Positions 17,497 through 26,377 of a DNA stretch of 34,387 nt are shown here, piece after piece. This DNA comes from an uncultured Bacteroides sp. GTDB lineage: Bacteria > Bacteroidota > Bacteroidia > Bacteroidales > Bacteroidaceae. A model generated the notes under the pieces. That model did no database searches, was not told the origin of the DNA, and was given only the letters and a program-made list of their open reading frames with translations. The stretch is from NCBI GenBank assembly GCA_905198575.1, contig CAJKDC010000016.1:1-34387 (forward strand), given 5' to 3'. The position numbers and the translations under genes were made by a program. Each line of letters starts with the position of its first letter. Within the stretch, counting starts at the first letter, position 1.

Positions 17497-17946
17497 ATGA
17501 TACAGCGTATTCAAACCATTTACTTGCTGGTGGTTGCCATCCTGATGGTGGTGATGATGTCTTTGCCCGTAGGAAACCTGCTGGGGACGGATAATACCAT
17601 TTATGAGTTTACCAATCTTTCGATAACGGCTCAGGGCGGTGAACCTGACTATGCACCGTGGGCACTTTTTGCCATCTTGATGGTGGAAGCCGTGGTTTCA
17701 CTGATTACCATTTTCCAGTTCAAGCGCAGAATCCTGCAGATGCGTCTTACTTCGTTTGCTACTATTCTGATGATTGGCTATTATGTCGTATTGGTGACCT
17801 TTGTGCTGATGCTTAAGGGCGACCGCTCTTTTGTTCCGCAGTGGACAGTGTGCCTGCCTTTCATTGCTATCGTACTGAACTGGCTGGCTGTCCGTGCTAT
17901 CGGCAAGGATGAGGCTATGGTTCGTTCTTACGAACGGTTGAGATAA
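17497..17946 (+). CDS. DUF4293 family four-helix membrane protein
   Basis: A 149-residue inner-membrane protein of unknown function. Four hydrophobic segments are visible at about 5-25, 54-75, 84-106 and 114-134, with short charged loops and a basic tail (SYERLR). MIQRIQTIYL at the N-terminus and the W-x-x-L-P-F-x-A-I-x-LN-x-LA-x-RAI pattern in the last helix match the Bacteroidetes DUF4293 family, which often lies near bamD or rpoZ. It begins 80 bases after rpoZ, past the hairpin at 17432-17461. No catalytic motif is visible, so no role is assigned. Confidence 0.8.
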   Translation: MIQRIQTIYLLVVAILMVVMMSLPVGNLLGTDNTIYEFTNLSITAQGGEPDYAPWALFAILMVEAVVSLITIFQFKRRILQMRLTSFATILMIGYYVVLVTFVLMLKGDRSFVPQWTVCLPFIAIVLNWLAVRAIGKDEAMVRSYERLR

Positions 17947-17968
17947 AGAATTTATTGTAAATAAAATA

Positions 17969-18010
17969 AAATCCCGGAAGAGAACTTGATGATGGTTTCT
18001 TCCGGGATTT
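17969..18010. terminator. Bidirectional terminator between DUF4293 and barrel genes
   Basis: AAATCCCGGAAGA (17969-17981) pairs perfectly with TCTTCCGGGATTT (17998-18010) around a 16-base loop. T-rich sequence follows on the plus strand (ATTGTTTATT) and A/T-rich sequence on the other side. It lies between convergent genes and probably stops both. Confidence 0.88.
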
Positions 18011-18037
18011 ATTGTTTATTCAATGTCTTTATGCTGA

Positions 18038-18733
18038 TTACCGGCTGATATCAAACAGATAAGTAAGCCGTCCGCCGATATACGAGTGCGCCGAGCGGGA
18101 GTAGGGATCGCTCTTGGAGTTACCGTAGAAGTCGGACAAGCCAAAATAGTAACGGCCTTCCAGTACGAAATTGCCTATACCTGTACGCAGCTCCACACCC
18201 ATACCGCCAACCAGACCATAATCGAATTTATTCTCGGCCATCTTGCCGTAGGTGGAGTTTGATACGTATCGGTCGCTCGGGTCCCAGTTTCCGCCTTTGG
18301 TTTCCTTTTCACTCAACAGAAAGCCTACCTGCGGACCCAGGTTTACGATGAAGCGTGCACCGTGTCCTTCGTCTTTACCGAAAGCCAGATGTGCCAGCAA
18401 CGGAATTTCAATATAGTTCATGGCACGCTTGTACGTATTATCCGTTCCATCTTCTATCTTTTCGCTCCATCCACGCTGTGAGTAGTTCACTTCCATCTGC
18501 ACACCGCAAATCATCTTGAAGTACTTCTCCGATATGTAGCGGGCTGTGATACCCATGGCGGGGCCAATCATTGTATTCTGTTTGATGGTAGGCTGGAAAC
18601 TTACCGAGCTTAGGTTTACACCGCCGTTCACACCCAATGCAAAGTTTCTGCGTTGCTCCTGCAACTGTGCCGAAACCGGCAATACTCCTGCTGCCAGCAG
18701 CAGTCCAGCCACGATATATCCTTTTTTAATCAT
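18038..18733 (-). CDS. PorT-like outer membrane beta-barrel protein
   Basis: A 231-residue secreted barrel protein. Residues 1-22 are a signal peptide (AAGVLPVSA, then QLQEQ). The mature part alternates polar and hydrophobic residues with glycine and aromatic residues at intervals (LGVNGGVNLSSVSF, GITARYISEKYFKMICGVQ, YIGGRLTYLFDISR), as in the porin-like/PorT family of small Bacteroidetes barrels with about eight strands. Its start codon overlaps the stop of the LysM-PBP gene by four bases (ATGA), so the two proteins are probably made together and may work together at the outer membrane. PorT of Porphyromonas belongs to type IX secretion, but small barrels of this family are widespread and that role is not implied here. 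Confidence 0.8.
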   Translation of the reverse strand: MIKKGYIVAGLLLAAGVLPVSAQLQEQRRNFALGVNGGVNLSSVSFQPTIKQNTMIGPAMGITARYISEKYFKMICGVQMEVNYSQRGWSEKIEDGTDNTYKRAMNYIEIPLLAHLAFGKDEGHGARFIVNLGPQVGFLLSEKETKGGNWDPSDRYVSNSTYGKMAENKFDYGLVGGMGVELRTGIGNFVLEGRYYFGLSDFYGNSKSDPYSRSAHSYIGGRLTYLFDISR

Positions 18734-20526
18734 TCAAAATCCAGTTTAATCAGTTCAAATTCGCGGGTGAAATGGATGAAGAACACCTTGCGGTTGATGA
18801 ATCCGCCCCAGTTGTTCACACGCTCAAACTTCAGTCCCGTCTGGATAGGCGTAACATTTACTTTGTCCAGGTTGTTCTCCAGTTCGCTGCCAAAGCGTGC
18901 CAGTCCCTTCAGGAAATAGAATCCCATATCGAATCCCAGCATACCGTATTTAGGATACGTGTTGCCCATATCCTTGCTGAACCACTTGCGGTACGATTTG
19001 GTGAAGTTCACTGCAGCCGGGAACAGGTTATTGGTATAGAATGACGAATAGAAGTACGTATCCAGTTCGAAGAAGCTGGCCAGATGGTCGTGCGTATACG
19101 TCTGCCATTCAGGGTAACCGAACAGCAACATGCGGTACGTCGGATTGTCGCGCATGGTCACCGTCAGCTGTGGCAACAGGCGGATGAGCGCTGTATTGCG
19201 TCCGGTAGTAGGGATGAAAATGTTATCCTTATCCTGAGCCATCACTGTAGCCAGCACTTCCGGCGTAATGTCACCGCTCAAGTCCTGGAATGGGATGTGC
19301 TTGTCGCGCAATTCGTTTTTCAGACCTTTTATAAAGTCGGCCTTGCTCTTGTCTGCCGGGTCTACAGTCAGGAAAATCACGTTTGCATTCGTAAACTTGC
19401 GTGTAAAGTGTTCGTAAACTTCCGAGTACAAGTATGATTGCGGCGTGTTTATCTGATAAATCATCGGATTGTTGAATACCTCGTTTTCCTTCGATGTGAA
19501 AGGAATTACCAGACGCACATTGTTCTTGGCGGCAAAGTCGGCCAGCGGCTTCACGTGTTCCGGATAACCCGGACCAAAGATGATATCCATATTCTTCAGC
19601 TCCGGTTTCGACAGAATCGGCTGGATAGAGCTGTGATTTCCTTTTGTATCATAAACATACAGGTCGATGTTTGTTCCCAACTGCTTCAGACTGTCTACGG
19701 CCATCAGGAATCCCTCGTAGTATTCCACCATGCGGTTCTGGTCTTCCTTGTTGCCGCTTCCATCGGCCATAAACGGCAGCATGATAGCCGCTTTAACCGT
19801 TTTGATTTGCTTGATGTCACCGCGGCTCTGGCTGAAAAGCTCGGCATCTGTAGGAACGGTTGCCGGTTGTGCGGCAGTTTCCTGTTTCTGCTCGCTGCGC
19901 GGATACGGAATAAAAATCAGCTTCCCTTTTTTCAGTTTGCCGTTTTTCAGTTCCGGATTCAGTGCCAGCAGGTCTTCCTGCTCTATACCATACATGCGGC
20001 AGATACTGAAGATGGTCTCCTTTTTCTCTACGCGGTGCATTTCTTTCCACTGCTGGTTCTGCTGTGCCTGCTGTTTTTGTGCCGGAGCCGTTTGGGCAAC
20101 TTCTGCAGCCGGTTTGTTCTCGGCCGTACGTGCCGGAATCAGGATAACCTGTCCGATGCGGAAATTGTTGGCACTCAGTCCCGGGTTGGCATCACAGATA
20201 GCCTGAGCCGATACTCCGTATTTCTGAGTCAGCTGATACAGCGTTTCCTTCGGCTGGATGGTGTGAAACTGCTTCTTTCCGTCGGCAGCCTGCTGCTGTT
20301 GCGGAATTTTCAGCGTAGCACCCGCACGGATGCCCTGGTCGGCACCGGGATTAAGACGTACAATGTCCTGTACCGTCAGATTATACATACTTGCAATGGA
20401 GTAGAGACTCTGTCCCTTCTCGATGGTATGCAGGAAATAACCCTGGCCGTTCTGCGCCCAAATCGGCGAAAGCGGACTGCCCGCAGCCAGTGCCAGTGAA
20501 AGGCATATTGTCTGAAAAAATTTCAT
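18730..20526 (-). CDS. Triple-LysM protein with periplasmic-binding-like domain
   Basis: A 598-residue periplasmic protein. After a signal peptide (1-24), three LysM peptidoglycan-binding domains follow at about 30-75, 87-132 and 163-208, each with the pattern xExLyxI...Y.....I...NP.......G..L.IP. Gln/Ala-rich linkers separate them (for example 135-160). Residues about 245-598 read as a type 1 periplasmic-binding (Leu/Ile/Val-receptor-like) fold, with AAIMLPFMADG at its start and IIFGPGYPEHVKPLADFAAKN in the middle. This fusion is annotated in Bacteroidetes as a LysM or amino acid ABC substrate-binding protein, but no transporter genes are nearby, so a cell-wall-tethered sensor or scaffold is equally plausible. 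It is the first gene of a two-gene unit with the barrel gene. Confidence 0.85.
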   Translation of the reverse strand: MKFFQTICLSLALAAGSPLSPIWAQNGQGYFLHTIEKGQSLYSIASMYNLTVQDIVRLNPGADQGIRAGATLKIPQQQQAADGKKQFHTIQPKETLYQLTQKYGVSAQAICDANPGLSANNFRIGQVILIPARTAENKPAAEVAQTAPAQKQQAQQNQQWKEMHRVEKKETIFSICRMYGIEQEDLLALNPELKNGKLKKGKLIFIPYPRSEQKQETAAQPATVPTDAELFSQSRGDIKQIKTVKAAIMLPFMADGSGNKEDQNRMVEYYEGFLMAVDSLKQLGTNIDLYVYDTKGNHSSIQPILSKPELKNMDIIFGPGYPEHVKPLADFAAKNNVRLVIPFTSKENEVFNNPMIYQINTPQSYLYSEVYEHFTRKFTNANVIFLTVDPADKSKADFIKGLKNELRDKHIPFQDLSGDITPEVLATVMAQDKDNIFIPTTGRNTALIRLLPQLTVTMRDNPTYRMLLFGYPEWQTYTHDHLASFFELDTYFYSSFYTNNLFPAAVNFTKSYRKWFSKDMGNTYPKYGMLGFDMGFYFLKGLARFGSELENNLDKVNVTPIQTGLKFERVNNWGGFINRKVFFIHFTREFELIKLDFE

Positions 20527-20554
20527 ATTCTTATCTTAATCAAGTATTGATGAG

Positions 20555-20562
20555 CAAAAGTA
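20555..20562 (-). promoter_or_regulatory. -7 box for the LysM-PBP/barrel operon
   Basis: On the minus strand this reads TACTTTTG, a full match to TAnnTTTG, 28 bases before the LysM-PBP start codon. A TTG occurs upstream at plus coordinates 20585-20587, 22 bases away, slightly beyond the usual spacing. Confidence 0.5.
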
Positions 20563-20605
20563 CAAAAAAAACTTGGGTAAAATACAATAATTCCCCCAGA
20601 ACCGC

Positions 20606-20613
20606 TAAATTTG
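20606..20613 (+). promoter_or_regulatory. -7 box for uvrA
   Basis: TAAATTTG followed by C, 26 bases before the uvrA ATG. It is the same octamer as the bamD -7 box. A TTG at the normal -33 distance is missing; the nearest (20573-20575) is 30 bases upstream. Confidence 0.5.
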
Positions 20614-20639
20614 CATGAATAAGCCGTAAAAAGATAGTT

Positions 20640-23492
20640 ATGACAGAAGAAAAAGATACGATACATGTGTATGGCGCCCGCGTGCACAACCTAAAAGACA
20701 TTGATGTGGAGATTCCGCGCAACAGCCTGACGGTAATAACCGGTCTGAGTGGCAGCGGCAAGTCTTCGCTGGCTTTCGATACCTTGTTTGCCGAAGGACA
20801 GCGGCGGTATATCGAAACCTTCTCGGCCTATGCCCGAAACTTCTTGGGGGGAATGGAGCGTCCGGATGTGGACAAGATTACCGGTCTGAGTCCGGTGATT
20901 TCCATCGAACAGAAAACCACCAACAAGAATCCCCGTTCTACGGTGGGAACCACGACCGAGGTGTACGACTACCTGCGTCTGCTCTATGCCCGTGCCGGTA
21001 CGGCCTATTCCTATCTTTCCGGCGAGAAGATGGTGAAGTATACCGAGGAGCAGATTCTGGATCTCATTCACCGCGATTATAAGGGCAAGCGCATCTACAT
21101 CCTTGCTCCGCTGGTGCGTACGCGTAAGGGACACTACAAGGAACTCTTCGAGCAGGTGCGCCGCAAGGGGTATCTGTATGTGCGTGTAGACGGCAACATC
21201 ACCGAGATAGTGCACGGCATGAAGCTGGACCGCTACAAGAATCACGACATCGAAGTGGTGATTGACAAGACCGTAGTGACCGAGAAGGAAGAGAAACGTC
21301 TGGCTCAGAGCGTAGCCATCGCCATGCAGCAGGGCGACGGACTGCTGATGATTCTGGATGCGCAGACAGAAAGCGTCCGCCATTACAGCAAGCGGCTGAT
21401 GTGTCCGGTTACAGGACTGTCGTACCGGGAGCCTGCTCCGCATAATTTTTCGTTCAACTCACCGCAGGGTGCGTGTCCGCGCTGTAAGGGAATGGGCTAT
21501 GTGAACCTTATTGATGTAGATAAGGTGATACCTGATCGTTCGCTTTCTGTTTACGAAGGAGCACTGGCACCCTTGGGCAAATATAAAAATGTGATGATAT
21601 TCTGGCAACTCGAAGCATTGCTCGAAAAATACGATGCTACCTTGAAGACTCCGGTAGCCGAGCTTCCCGAGGATGCCATAAACGATATGCTGTACGGCTC
21701 GGACGAACGGCTCCGCATCAAGAGTACGCTGGTGCATACCACTTCGGACTATTTCGTGACGTACGACGGTATTGTGAAATACATTCAGCTGATGCAGGAA
21801 AAAGAAGCTTCGGCCACGGCACAGAAGTGGGCCGACCAGTTTGCGCGTACCGACGTGTGTCCGGAGTGTAAGGGAGCACGCCTCAACCGCGAAGCGCTTC
21901 ATTTCCGCATCCTCGACAAGAACATTTACCAGTTGGCTACCATGGACATCGGCGAGCTGCACGAATGGCTGGACGGTGTGGAAGAAAAGCTGGACGACAA
22001 GCAGCGTATCATTGCTTCGGAAATTCTGAAGGAAATCCGCACCCGCCTCAAATTCCTGCTCGATGTGGGACTGGATTACCTTTCGCTCAACCGCGCATCG
22101 GTAACGCTCTCGGGCGGTGAGAGTCAGCGCATCCGTCTGGCTACCCAGATCGGTTCGCAGCTGGTCAACGTGCTATACATCTTGGACGAACCCAGTATCG
22201 GTCTGCACCAGCGCGACAACCTGCGTCTTATCAACTCCCTCAAGGCCTTGCGCGACTCGGGCAACTCGGTCATCGTGGTAGAGCACGACAAGGACATGAT
22301 GCTGGCTTCGGACTACATCGTAGATATGGGACCCAAGGCCGGACGATTGGGAGGCGAAGTCGTCTTTCAAGGCACTCCGGCAGAGATGCTGAAGCAGAAT
22401 ACGCTTACGGCACGCTACCTGAACGGTGACTTGCAGCTGATTCCGCCGGCACAGCGCCGCCCGGGTAACGGCAAGCTGCTCCGTCTGAAGGGAGCACGCG
22501 GCAACAACCTGAAGGGGGTAGACGTGGACTTCCCGCTGGGATGCTTTATCTGTGTAACCGGAGTATCGGGCAGTGGCAAGTCGACGTTGATTAACGATAC
22601 CTTGCAGCCCATTCTCTCGCAGCATTTCTACCGTTCGCTGCAGGACCCGTTGCCATACGACAGCATCGAGGGACTGGAGCATATTGATAAGGTAGTGAAC
22701 GTAGACCAGTCGCCGCTGGGACGTACACCGCGTTCCAATCCGGCCACCTACACCGGCGTATTCTCCGATATCCGTAACCTCTTTGTCGAGCTTCCCGAAG
22801 CCAAAATCCGCGGCTACAAGCCGGGCCGTTTCTCGTTCAATGTAGGAGGCGGACGCTGTGAAGCCTGTGGCGGAAACGGCTACAAGACCATCGAGATGAA
22901 TTTCCTGCCGGATGTGCTGGTACCTTGTGAAGTATGCCACGGCAAGCGCTATAACCGTGAAACGCTGGAAGTGCGTTACAAAGGAAAGTCCATTGCCGAC
23001 GTGCTCGACATGACCATCAACCGTGCCGTGGAGTTCTTCGAGAACGTTCCGCAGATACTGAACAAAATCAAGGTGCTGCAGGAAGTGGGACTGGGATACA
23101 TCAAGCTGGGACAGCCTTCGACCACGCTTTCGGGCGGTGAGAGCCAGCGTGTAAAACTGGCTACCGAACTGGCCAAACGGGATACGGGCAAGACAGTCTA
23201 TATTCTGGACGAGCCTACTACCGGACTTCATTTTGAGGATATCCGTGTGCTGATGGACGTGCTGAACCGATTGGTGGAGAAAGGCAACACGGTGATTGTG
23301 ATTGAGCATAACCTGGATGTCATCAAGATGGCCGACTATATCATCGATATGGGACCTGATGGCGGACGTAACGGCGGACGCCTGCTCTCGTGTGGAACAC
23401 CCGAGGAGGTGGCACGCTGTAAGGAGGGCTATACGCCTAAATTTATTCAGGAAGAACTGGAGGCCTGCAAACCGCAGGACCCGCAAGCATAA
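20640..23492 (+). CDS. uvrA: Excinuclease ABC subunit A
   Basis: The damage-sensing ATPase of nucleotide excision repair; a dimer of this protein loads UvrB on lesions. The 950-residue length is normal. It has two ABC ATPase modules: Walker A GLSGSGKSSLAFDT (35-48) and VSGSGKSTLINDT in the second half, signature motifs TLSGGESQRIRLATQ and TLSGGESQRVKLATE, and Walker B segments ILDEPSIGLH and ILDEPTTGLHF. Two zinc modules are visible, with CPRCKGMGY plus CPECKGARL in the first half and CEACGGNGY plus CEVCHGKRY in the second. The start ATG at 20640 gives the usual TEEKDTIHVYGARVHNL N-terminus. It diverges from the LysM-PBP gene, and the deacylase gene begins 6 bases after its stop. uvrB is about 4.6 kb away on the other strand. 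Confidence 0.97.
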   Translation: MTEEKDTIHVYGARVHNLKDIDVEIPRNSLTVITGLSGSGKSSLAFDTLFAEGQRRYIETFSAYARNFLGGMERPDVDKITGLSPVISIEQKTTNKNPRSTVGTTTEVYDYLRLLYARAGTAYSYLSGEKMVKYTEEQILDLIHRDYKGKRIYILAPLVRTRKGHYKELFEQVRRKGYLYVRVDGNITEIVHGMKLDRYKNHDIEVVIDKTVVTEKEEKRLAQSVAIAMQQGDGLLMILDAQTESVRHYSKRLMCPVTGLSYREPAPHNFSFNSPQGACPRCKGMGYVNLIDVDKVIPDRSLSVYEGALAPLGKYKNVMIFWQLEALLEKYDATLKTPVAELPEDAINDMLYGSDERLRIKSTLVHTTSDYFVTYDGIVKYIQLMQEKEASATAQKWADQFARTDVCPECKGARLNREALHFRILDKNIYQLATMDIGELHEWLDGVEEKLDDKQRIIASEILKEIRTRLKFLLDVGLDYLSLNRASVTLSGGESQRIRLATQIGSQLVNVLYILDEPSIGLHQRDNLRLINSLKALRDSGNSVIVVEHDKDMMLASDYIVDMGPKAGRLGGEVVFQGTPAEMLKQNTLTARYLNGDLQLIPPAQRRPGNGKLLRLKGARGNNLKGVDVDFPLGCFICVTGVSGSGKSTLINDTLQPILSQHFYRSLQDPLPYDSIEGLEHIDKVVNVDQSPLGRTPRSNPATYTGVFSDIRNLFVELPEAKIRGYKPGRFSFNVGGGRCEACGGNGYKTIEMNFLPDVLVPCEVCHGKRYNRETLEVRYKGKSIADVLDMTINRAVEFFENVPQILNKIKVLQEVGLGYIKLGQPSTTLSGGESQRVKLATELAKRDTGKTVYILDEPTTGLHFEDIRVLMDVLNRLVEKGNTVIVIEHNLDVIKMADYIIDMGPDGGRNGGRLLSCGTPEEVARCKEGYTPKFIQEELEACKPQDPQA

Positions 23493-23498
23493 AAAACT

Positions 23499-23981
23499 AT
23501 GGCAAAAGAGAAGATAGCAAAGACCAATGCAGCACGGCTGCTGGACAAAGACAAGATAGCATACGAACTGATTCCGTATGAAGTAGACGAGAACGACCTG
23601 AGCTGCATCCATGTGGCAGCCAGCTTGGGCGAGGACATCGAACAGGTATTCAAGACACTGGTGCTGCACGGCGACAAGTCGGGTTACTTTGTGTGCGTCA
23701 TTCCCGGCGAGCACGAGATAGACCTTAAAATGGCAGCCAAGGTTTCCGGTAACAAGAAGTGCGACCTTATCCCGATGAAGGAGTTGCTGCCCCTGACGGG
23801 ATACATCCGCGGCGGCTGTTCGCCCATCGGCATGAAGAAGCATTTTCCTACGTATATCCATCCTACGTGCAACGACCATCCGTTCATCTACGTCAGTGCC
23901 GGAGTACGTGGCTTGCAGATAAAGATTGCACCGGCCGACCTCATCAAGGCGAGCCGTGCCGAGGTTTGCAGCCTGTTTTGA
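23499..23981 (+). CDS. ybaK: Cys-tRNA(Pro)/Cys-tRNA(Cys) deacylase, YbaK/EbsC family
   Basis: A 160-residue trans-editing enzyme that hydrolyses cysteine mischarged on tRNA(Pro) by prolyl-tRNA synthetase. The catalytic lysine of the family corresponds to Lys52 in QVFKTLVL, and the substrate loop GGCSPIGMKK is at 104-113, with AGVRGLQI near the C-terminus matching the usual SAGxRGLQI pattern. No signal peptide, so it is cytoplasmic. It starts 6 bases after uvrA and is very likely co-transcribed with it. Related YbaK/ProX members edit Ala-tRNA(Pro), but the GGCSPIG loop favours the Cys type. Confidence 0.92.
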   Translation: MAKEKIAKTNAARLLDKDKIAYELIPYEVDENDLSCIHVAASLGEDIEQVFKTLVLHGDKSGYFVCVIPGEHEIDLKMAAKVSGNKKCDLIPMKELLPLTGYIRGGCSPIGMKKHFPTYIHPTCNDHPFIYVSAGVRGLQIKIAPADLIKASRAEVCSLF

Positions 23982-24013
23982 CATTCATTAATTGATAATA
24001 CCCTGAAAAACAA

Positions 24014-25714
24014 ATGAAGAAGAAATTATTGCTGGCTATTTGTGCCGGAAGCATGCTGACTACCGCCTTTGCGCAGCGGATACCTGCTACGCTTGACAGC
24101 GTTTATGCTCCTGTGGGGGTAGGCATCCCGCCAAGCGATGCCTATATCGGTCTTTCCAAAATGCCGGACGGTGAGTTGCGTCATTATAATTACGGTGAGA
24201 ACTACCAGGATGCACGTCCCATGTATCTCTCGAGTAAAGACAACGGACTGACCTGGAAGAGCGTTTCTTTGCCGCGTGAACTTGTGTACGCCGACCAGCG
24301 TTCGCCGCTAAGCGGTGAGTACATCCGCATTTTCTGTACGGCAGACGGAGTGTATGCGATGCGCACCGAAGGAGGACTGAAAGGCGGACGTACGATTGTA
24401 AAGATAGACGACAAGGCGGGCATCATGAATAAGCCGCCGGTATTTATCCGTGGCGGCAAGCGCATCATTTCGGGAGCGCACCGCACCGACCGCAGCGGAG
24501 CATTTGTCTACTATTCGGACGATGACGGTCGCACTTGGAAGGCTTCTCAGCAGGTCAATGCTCCCAATCACGAAAAAGGGGGCTTTCATCAAGGCATCCG
24601 CTGGAATCACGGGGCTGTGGAACCTACCATCGTTGAACTGCAGGACGGACGGCTCTGGATGATTATGCGTACTTCGCAGGACCGTCACTACCAGTCGTTC
24701 TCTTCCGACGGAGGCGAGACCTGGAGTCCGGCAGAACCTTCGCCTTTCTATGGTACCATCACCATGCCTACGCTGTATCGGCTGGGCGACGGGCGACTGC
24801 TGTTTTTCTGGTGCAATACCACACCACTGCCCGAGCTGCCCACCGCAAACGGCGTATGGGACGATGTCTTTACCAACCGCGATGCCGTACATGCAGCCAT
24901 ATCAGACGATGACGGTCGCACTTGGAAAGGTTTCCGCGAACTCTTGCTGAATCCGGAACGCAATGCACGCATCTTTGGCGATACCCGTGTGGGTGAAGAC
25001 AAGAGTGTGCATCAGATACAGGCTGTAGAGGTAGCTCCCGGCAAAGTGCTGGTAGCAGTGGGACAGCATCGCAAGTGCCGTCGCATGCTGCTGTTTGACG
25101 TGGACTGGCTGTACGAACCGGGACGCAGCTGCGACTTTAGCGACGGACTGACCGACTGGTCGGCTTTCCGCTATTACAAAGGCATTGCCGGACACTGCTG
25201 CTATAACCGTCAGGAAGAACCGATACTGGTGCAGCATCCCGACCGGCCCGGTGCAAAGCTGTTGCAGTTGGGCTATACGCCTAACGACTCGCTGGTGCAG
25301 GACAACGATGGCGCCGTATGGAACTTTCCGGCTTCGCCTGATGGGGCTGTATCCCTGCGCATCCAGTTGCCGGCACAGGCAGCTACCGTCAATCTGGTCT
25401 TGAACGACCGCTGGTTCAATCCCACCGATACCGTGGCACGCTATGAATGCATGTACAAGCTTCCCCTCACACGCAAGCAGCTCCGCATCAATGATGACAA
25501 ATGGCACGAAGTTACCGTTCTGTGGCGGAAAAACCGTCCTGCGACGCTGAAGGTAGACGGACGCAAACGCGGTACGCTTCCGTTTGTCAGCAAGACGGAG
25601 CATGGCATTTCCTATCTGCACCTGTTGGGTGAGCGCATTCCGGCTGTCCATCCCGTGCGTATTGAATACGTGGAAGGTGGGAAAATAACAGAAGTAGCTA
25701 CTACTGAAGATTGA
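24014..25714 (+). CDS. Secreted sialidase-fold protein with four Asp boxes
   Basis: A 566-residue secreted protein; residues 1-20 are a signal peptide (TTAFA then QR). Four Asp-box motifs (SxDxGxTW) mark a six-bladed propeller: SKDNGLTW (74-81), SDDDGRTW (168-175), SSDGGETW (230-237) and SDDDGRTW (297-304). WNHGAVEPTIVELQDGRLWM (197-216) and the following MRTSQDRHYQSF resemble the central catalytic region of sialidase-like enzymes. Residues about 370-550 look like a beta-sandwich, possibly a lectin-like or carbohydrate-binding module. I see no clear FRIP/YRIP motif before the first Asp box, so GH33 activity is not secure; another exo-glycosidase of the same fold is possible. The nan operon 10 kb upstream makes sialic acid an attractive substrate, as inference only. 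It starts 32 bases after ybaK and is followed 6 bases later by a Crp-family gene. Confidence 0.82.
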   Translation: MKKKLLLAICAGSMLTTAFAQRIPATLDSVYAPVGVGIPPSDAYIGLSKMPDGELRHYNYGENYQDARPMYLSSKDNGLTWKSVSLPRELVYADQRSPLSGEYIRIFCTADGVYAMRTEGGLKGGRTIVKIDDKAGIMNKPPVFIRGGKRIISGAHRTDRSGAFVYYSDDDGRTWKASQQVNAPNHEKGGFHQGIRWNHGAVEPTIVELQDGRLWMIMRTSQDRHYQSFSSDGGETWSPAEPSPFYGTITMPTLYRLGDGRLLFFWCNTTPLPELPTANGVWDDVFTNRDAVHAAISDDDGRTWKGFRELLLNPERNARIFGDTRVGEDKSVHQIQAVEVAPGKVLVAVGQHRKCRRMLLFDVDWLYEPGRSCDFSDGLTDWSAFRYYKGIAGHCCYNRQEEPILVQHPDRPGAKLLQLGYTPNDSLVQDNDGAVWNFPASPDGAVSLRIQLPAQAATVNLVLNDRWFNPTDTVARYECMYKLPLTRKQLRINDDKWHEVTVLWRKNRPATLKVDGRKRGTLPFVSKTEHGISYLHLLGERIPAVHPVRIEYVEGGKITEVATTED

Positions 25715-25720
25715 AAAAGT

Positions 25721-26353
25721 ATGGAAACCTACGATGTTTTTGACTTCCCCTTGTTCGAAGGCTGCAACCGCCCCTTGCTGCAGGCATTGCTCGATTCTAC
25801 CGACAGTCGCCTGACTCAATATGCTCCGGGACATCTGCTGGCCCTGCAGGACAGCCCTTGCCGTTCGTTGCTTCTTTTATGCAGCGGCAGTCTTACGGCC
25901 TGCATGACCAATGCCGAAGGAAAGGAACTCAAGATAGAAACCCTCAAGGCACCCGAAGTGCTGGCACCGGCTTTCGTTTACGGTTCCGAAAACCGTTTCC
26001 CCGTGACTCTGAAAGCCGAAACCGCCTGTACCGTGTGGAGCCTTTCGCGCGAGCGCTTTCTGGACATTATGGAACAAGACGCCGCCGTGCTGCGCAATTT
26101 TCTGCGCCTCATTTCCGACCGCAGTCTGTTTCTGAGCCGCAAGCTCAACGAGTTTGCCTTGCAGAGCCTGTCTACGCGCGTGCTGAGTTTCCTGAAGTGC
26201 AACGGGGCGATTCAGAACATTCAGGATGTGGCTTTCATCATGGGCGTGGCCCGTCCGTCGCTTTCCAGAGCCTTGTCGCTGCTGGTAGAGCAGGGGCAGG
26301 TGCGTAAAGAAGGTTCGGGATATGTACTGACGGATAAAACGATTCATCAATAA
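25721..26353 (+). CDS. Crp/Fnr family transcriptional regulator
   Basis: A 210-residue regulator. Residues about 10-120 form a cyclic nucleotide-binding-like beta-roll (PGHLLALQDSPCRSLLLLCSGSL, read in parts, and the ETLKAPEVLAPAF stretch), followed by a dimerisation helix. The winged helix-turn-helix is at about 164-198 (NIQDVAFIMGVARPSLSRAL, then EQGQVRKEGSGYVL). The RPETA-type cAMP-binding pattern is not apparent and no four-cysteine Fnr cluster is visible, so the signal sensed is unknown. YeiL-like or nitrosative-stress regulators of this family are common in Bacteroidetes. It follows the sialidase-fold gene by 6 bases, close enough to be translated from the same message and possibly to regulate it. 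Confidence 0.87.
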   Translation: METYDVFDFPLFEGCNRPLLQALLDSTDSRLTQYAPGHLLALQDSPCRSLLLLCSGSLTACMTNAEGKELKIETLKAPEVLAPAFVYGSENRFPVTLKAETACTVWSLSRERFLDIMEQDAAVLRNFLRLISDRSLFLSRKLNEFALQSLSTRVLSFLKCNGAIQNIQDVAFIMGVARPSLSRALSLLVEQGQVRKEGSGYVLTDKTIHQ

Positions 26354-26377
26354 CACAATAAAAACAGAAAAATAACT

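Noticed and set aside
19438..20499. 353-codon open reading frame opposite the LysM-PBP gene.
   Set aside because: The minus-strand product has three clear LysM domains and a signal peptide; the plus-strand translation is composition-driven.
22173..23984. Long open reading frame (603 codons) on the minus strand opposite uvrA and the deacylase gene.
   Set aside because: It is a shadow of uvrA and ybaK codon use; low-complexity His/Gln/Val-rich translation with no recognisable family.
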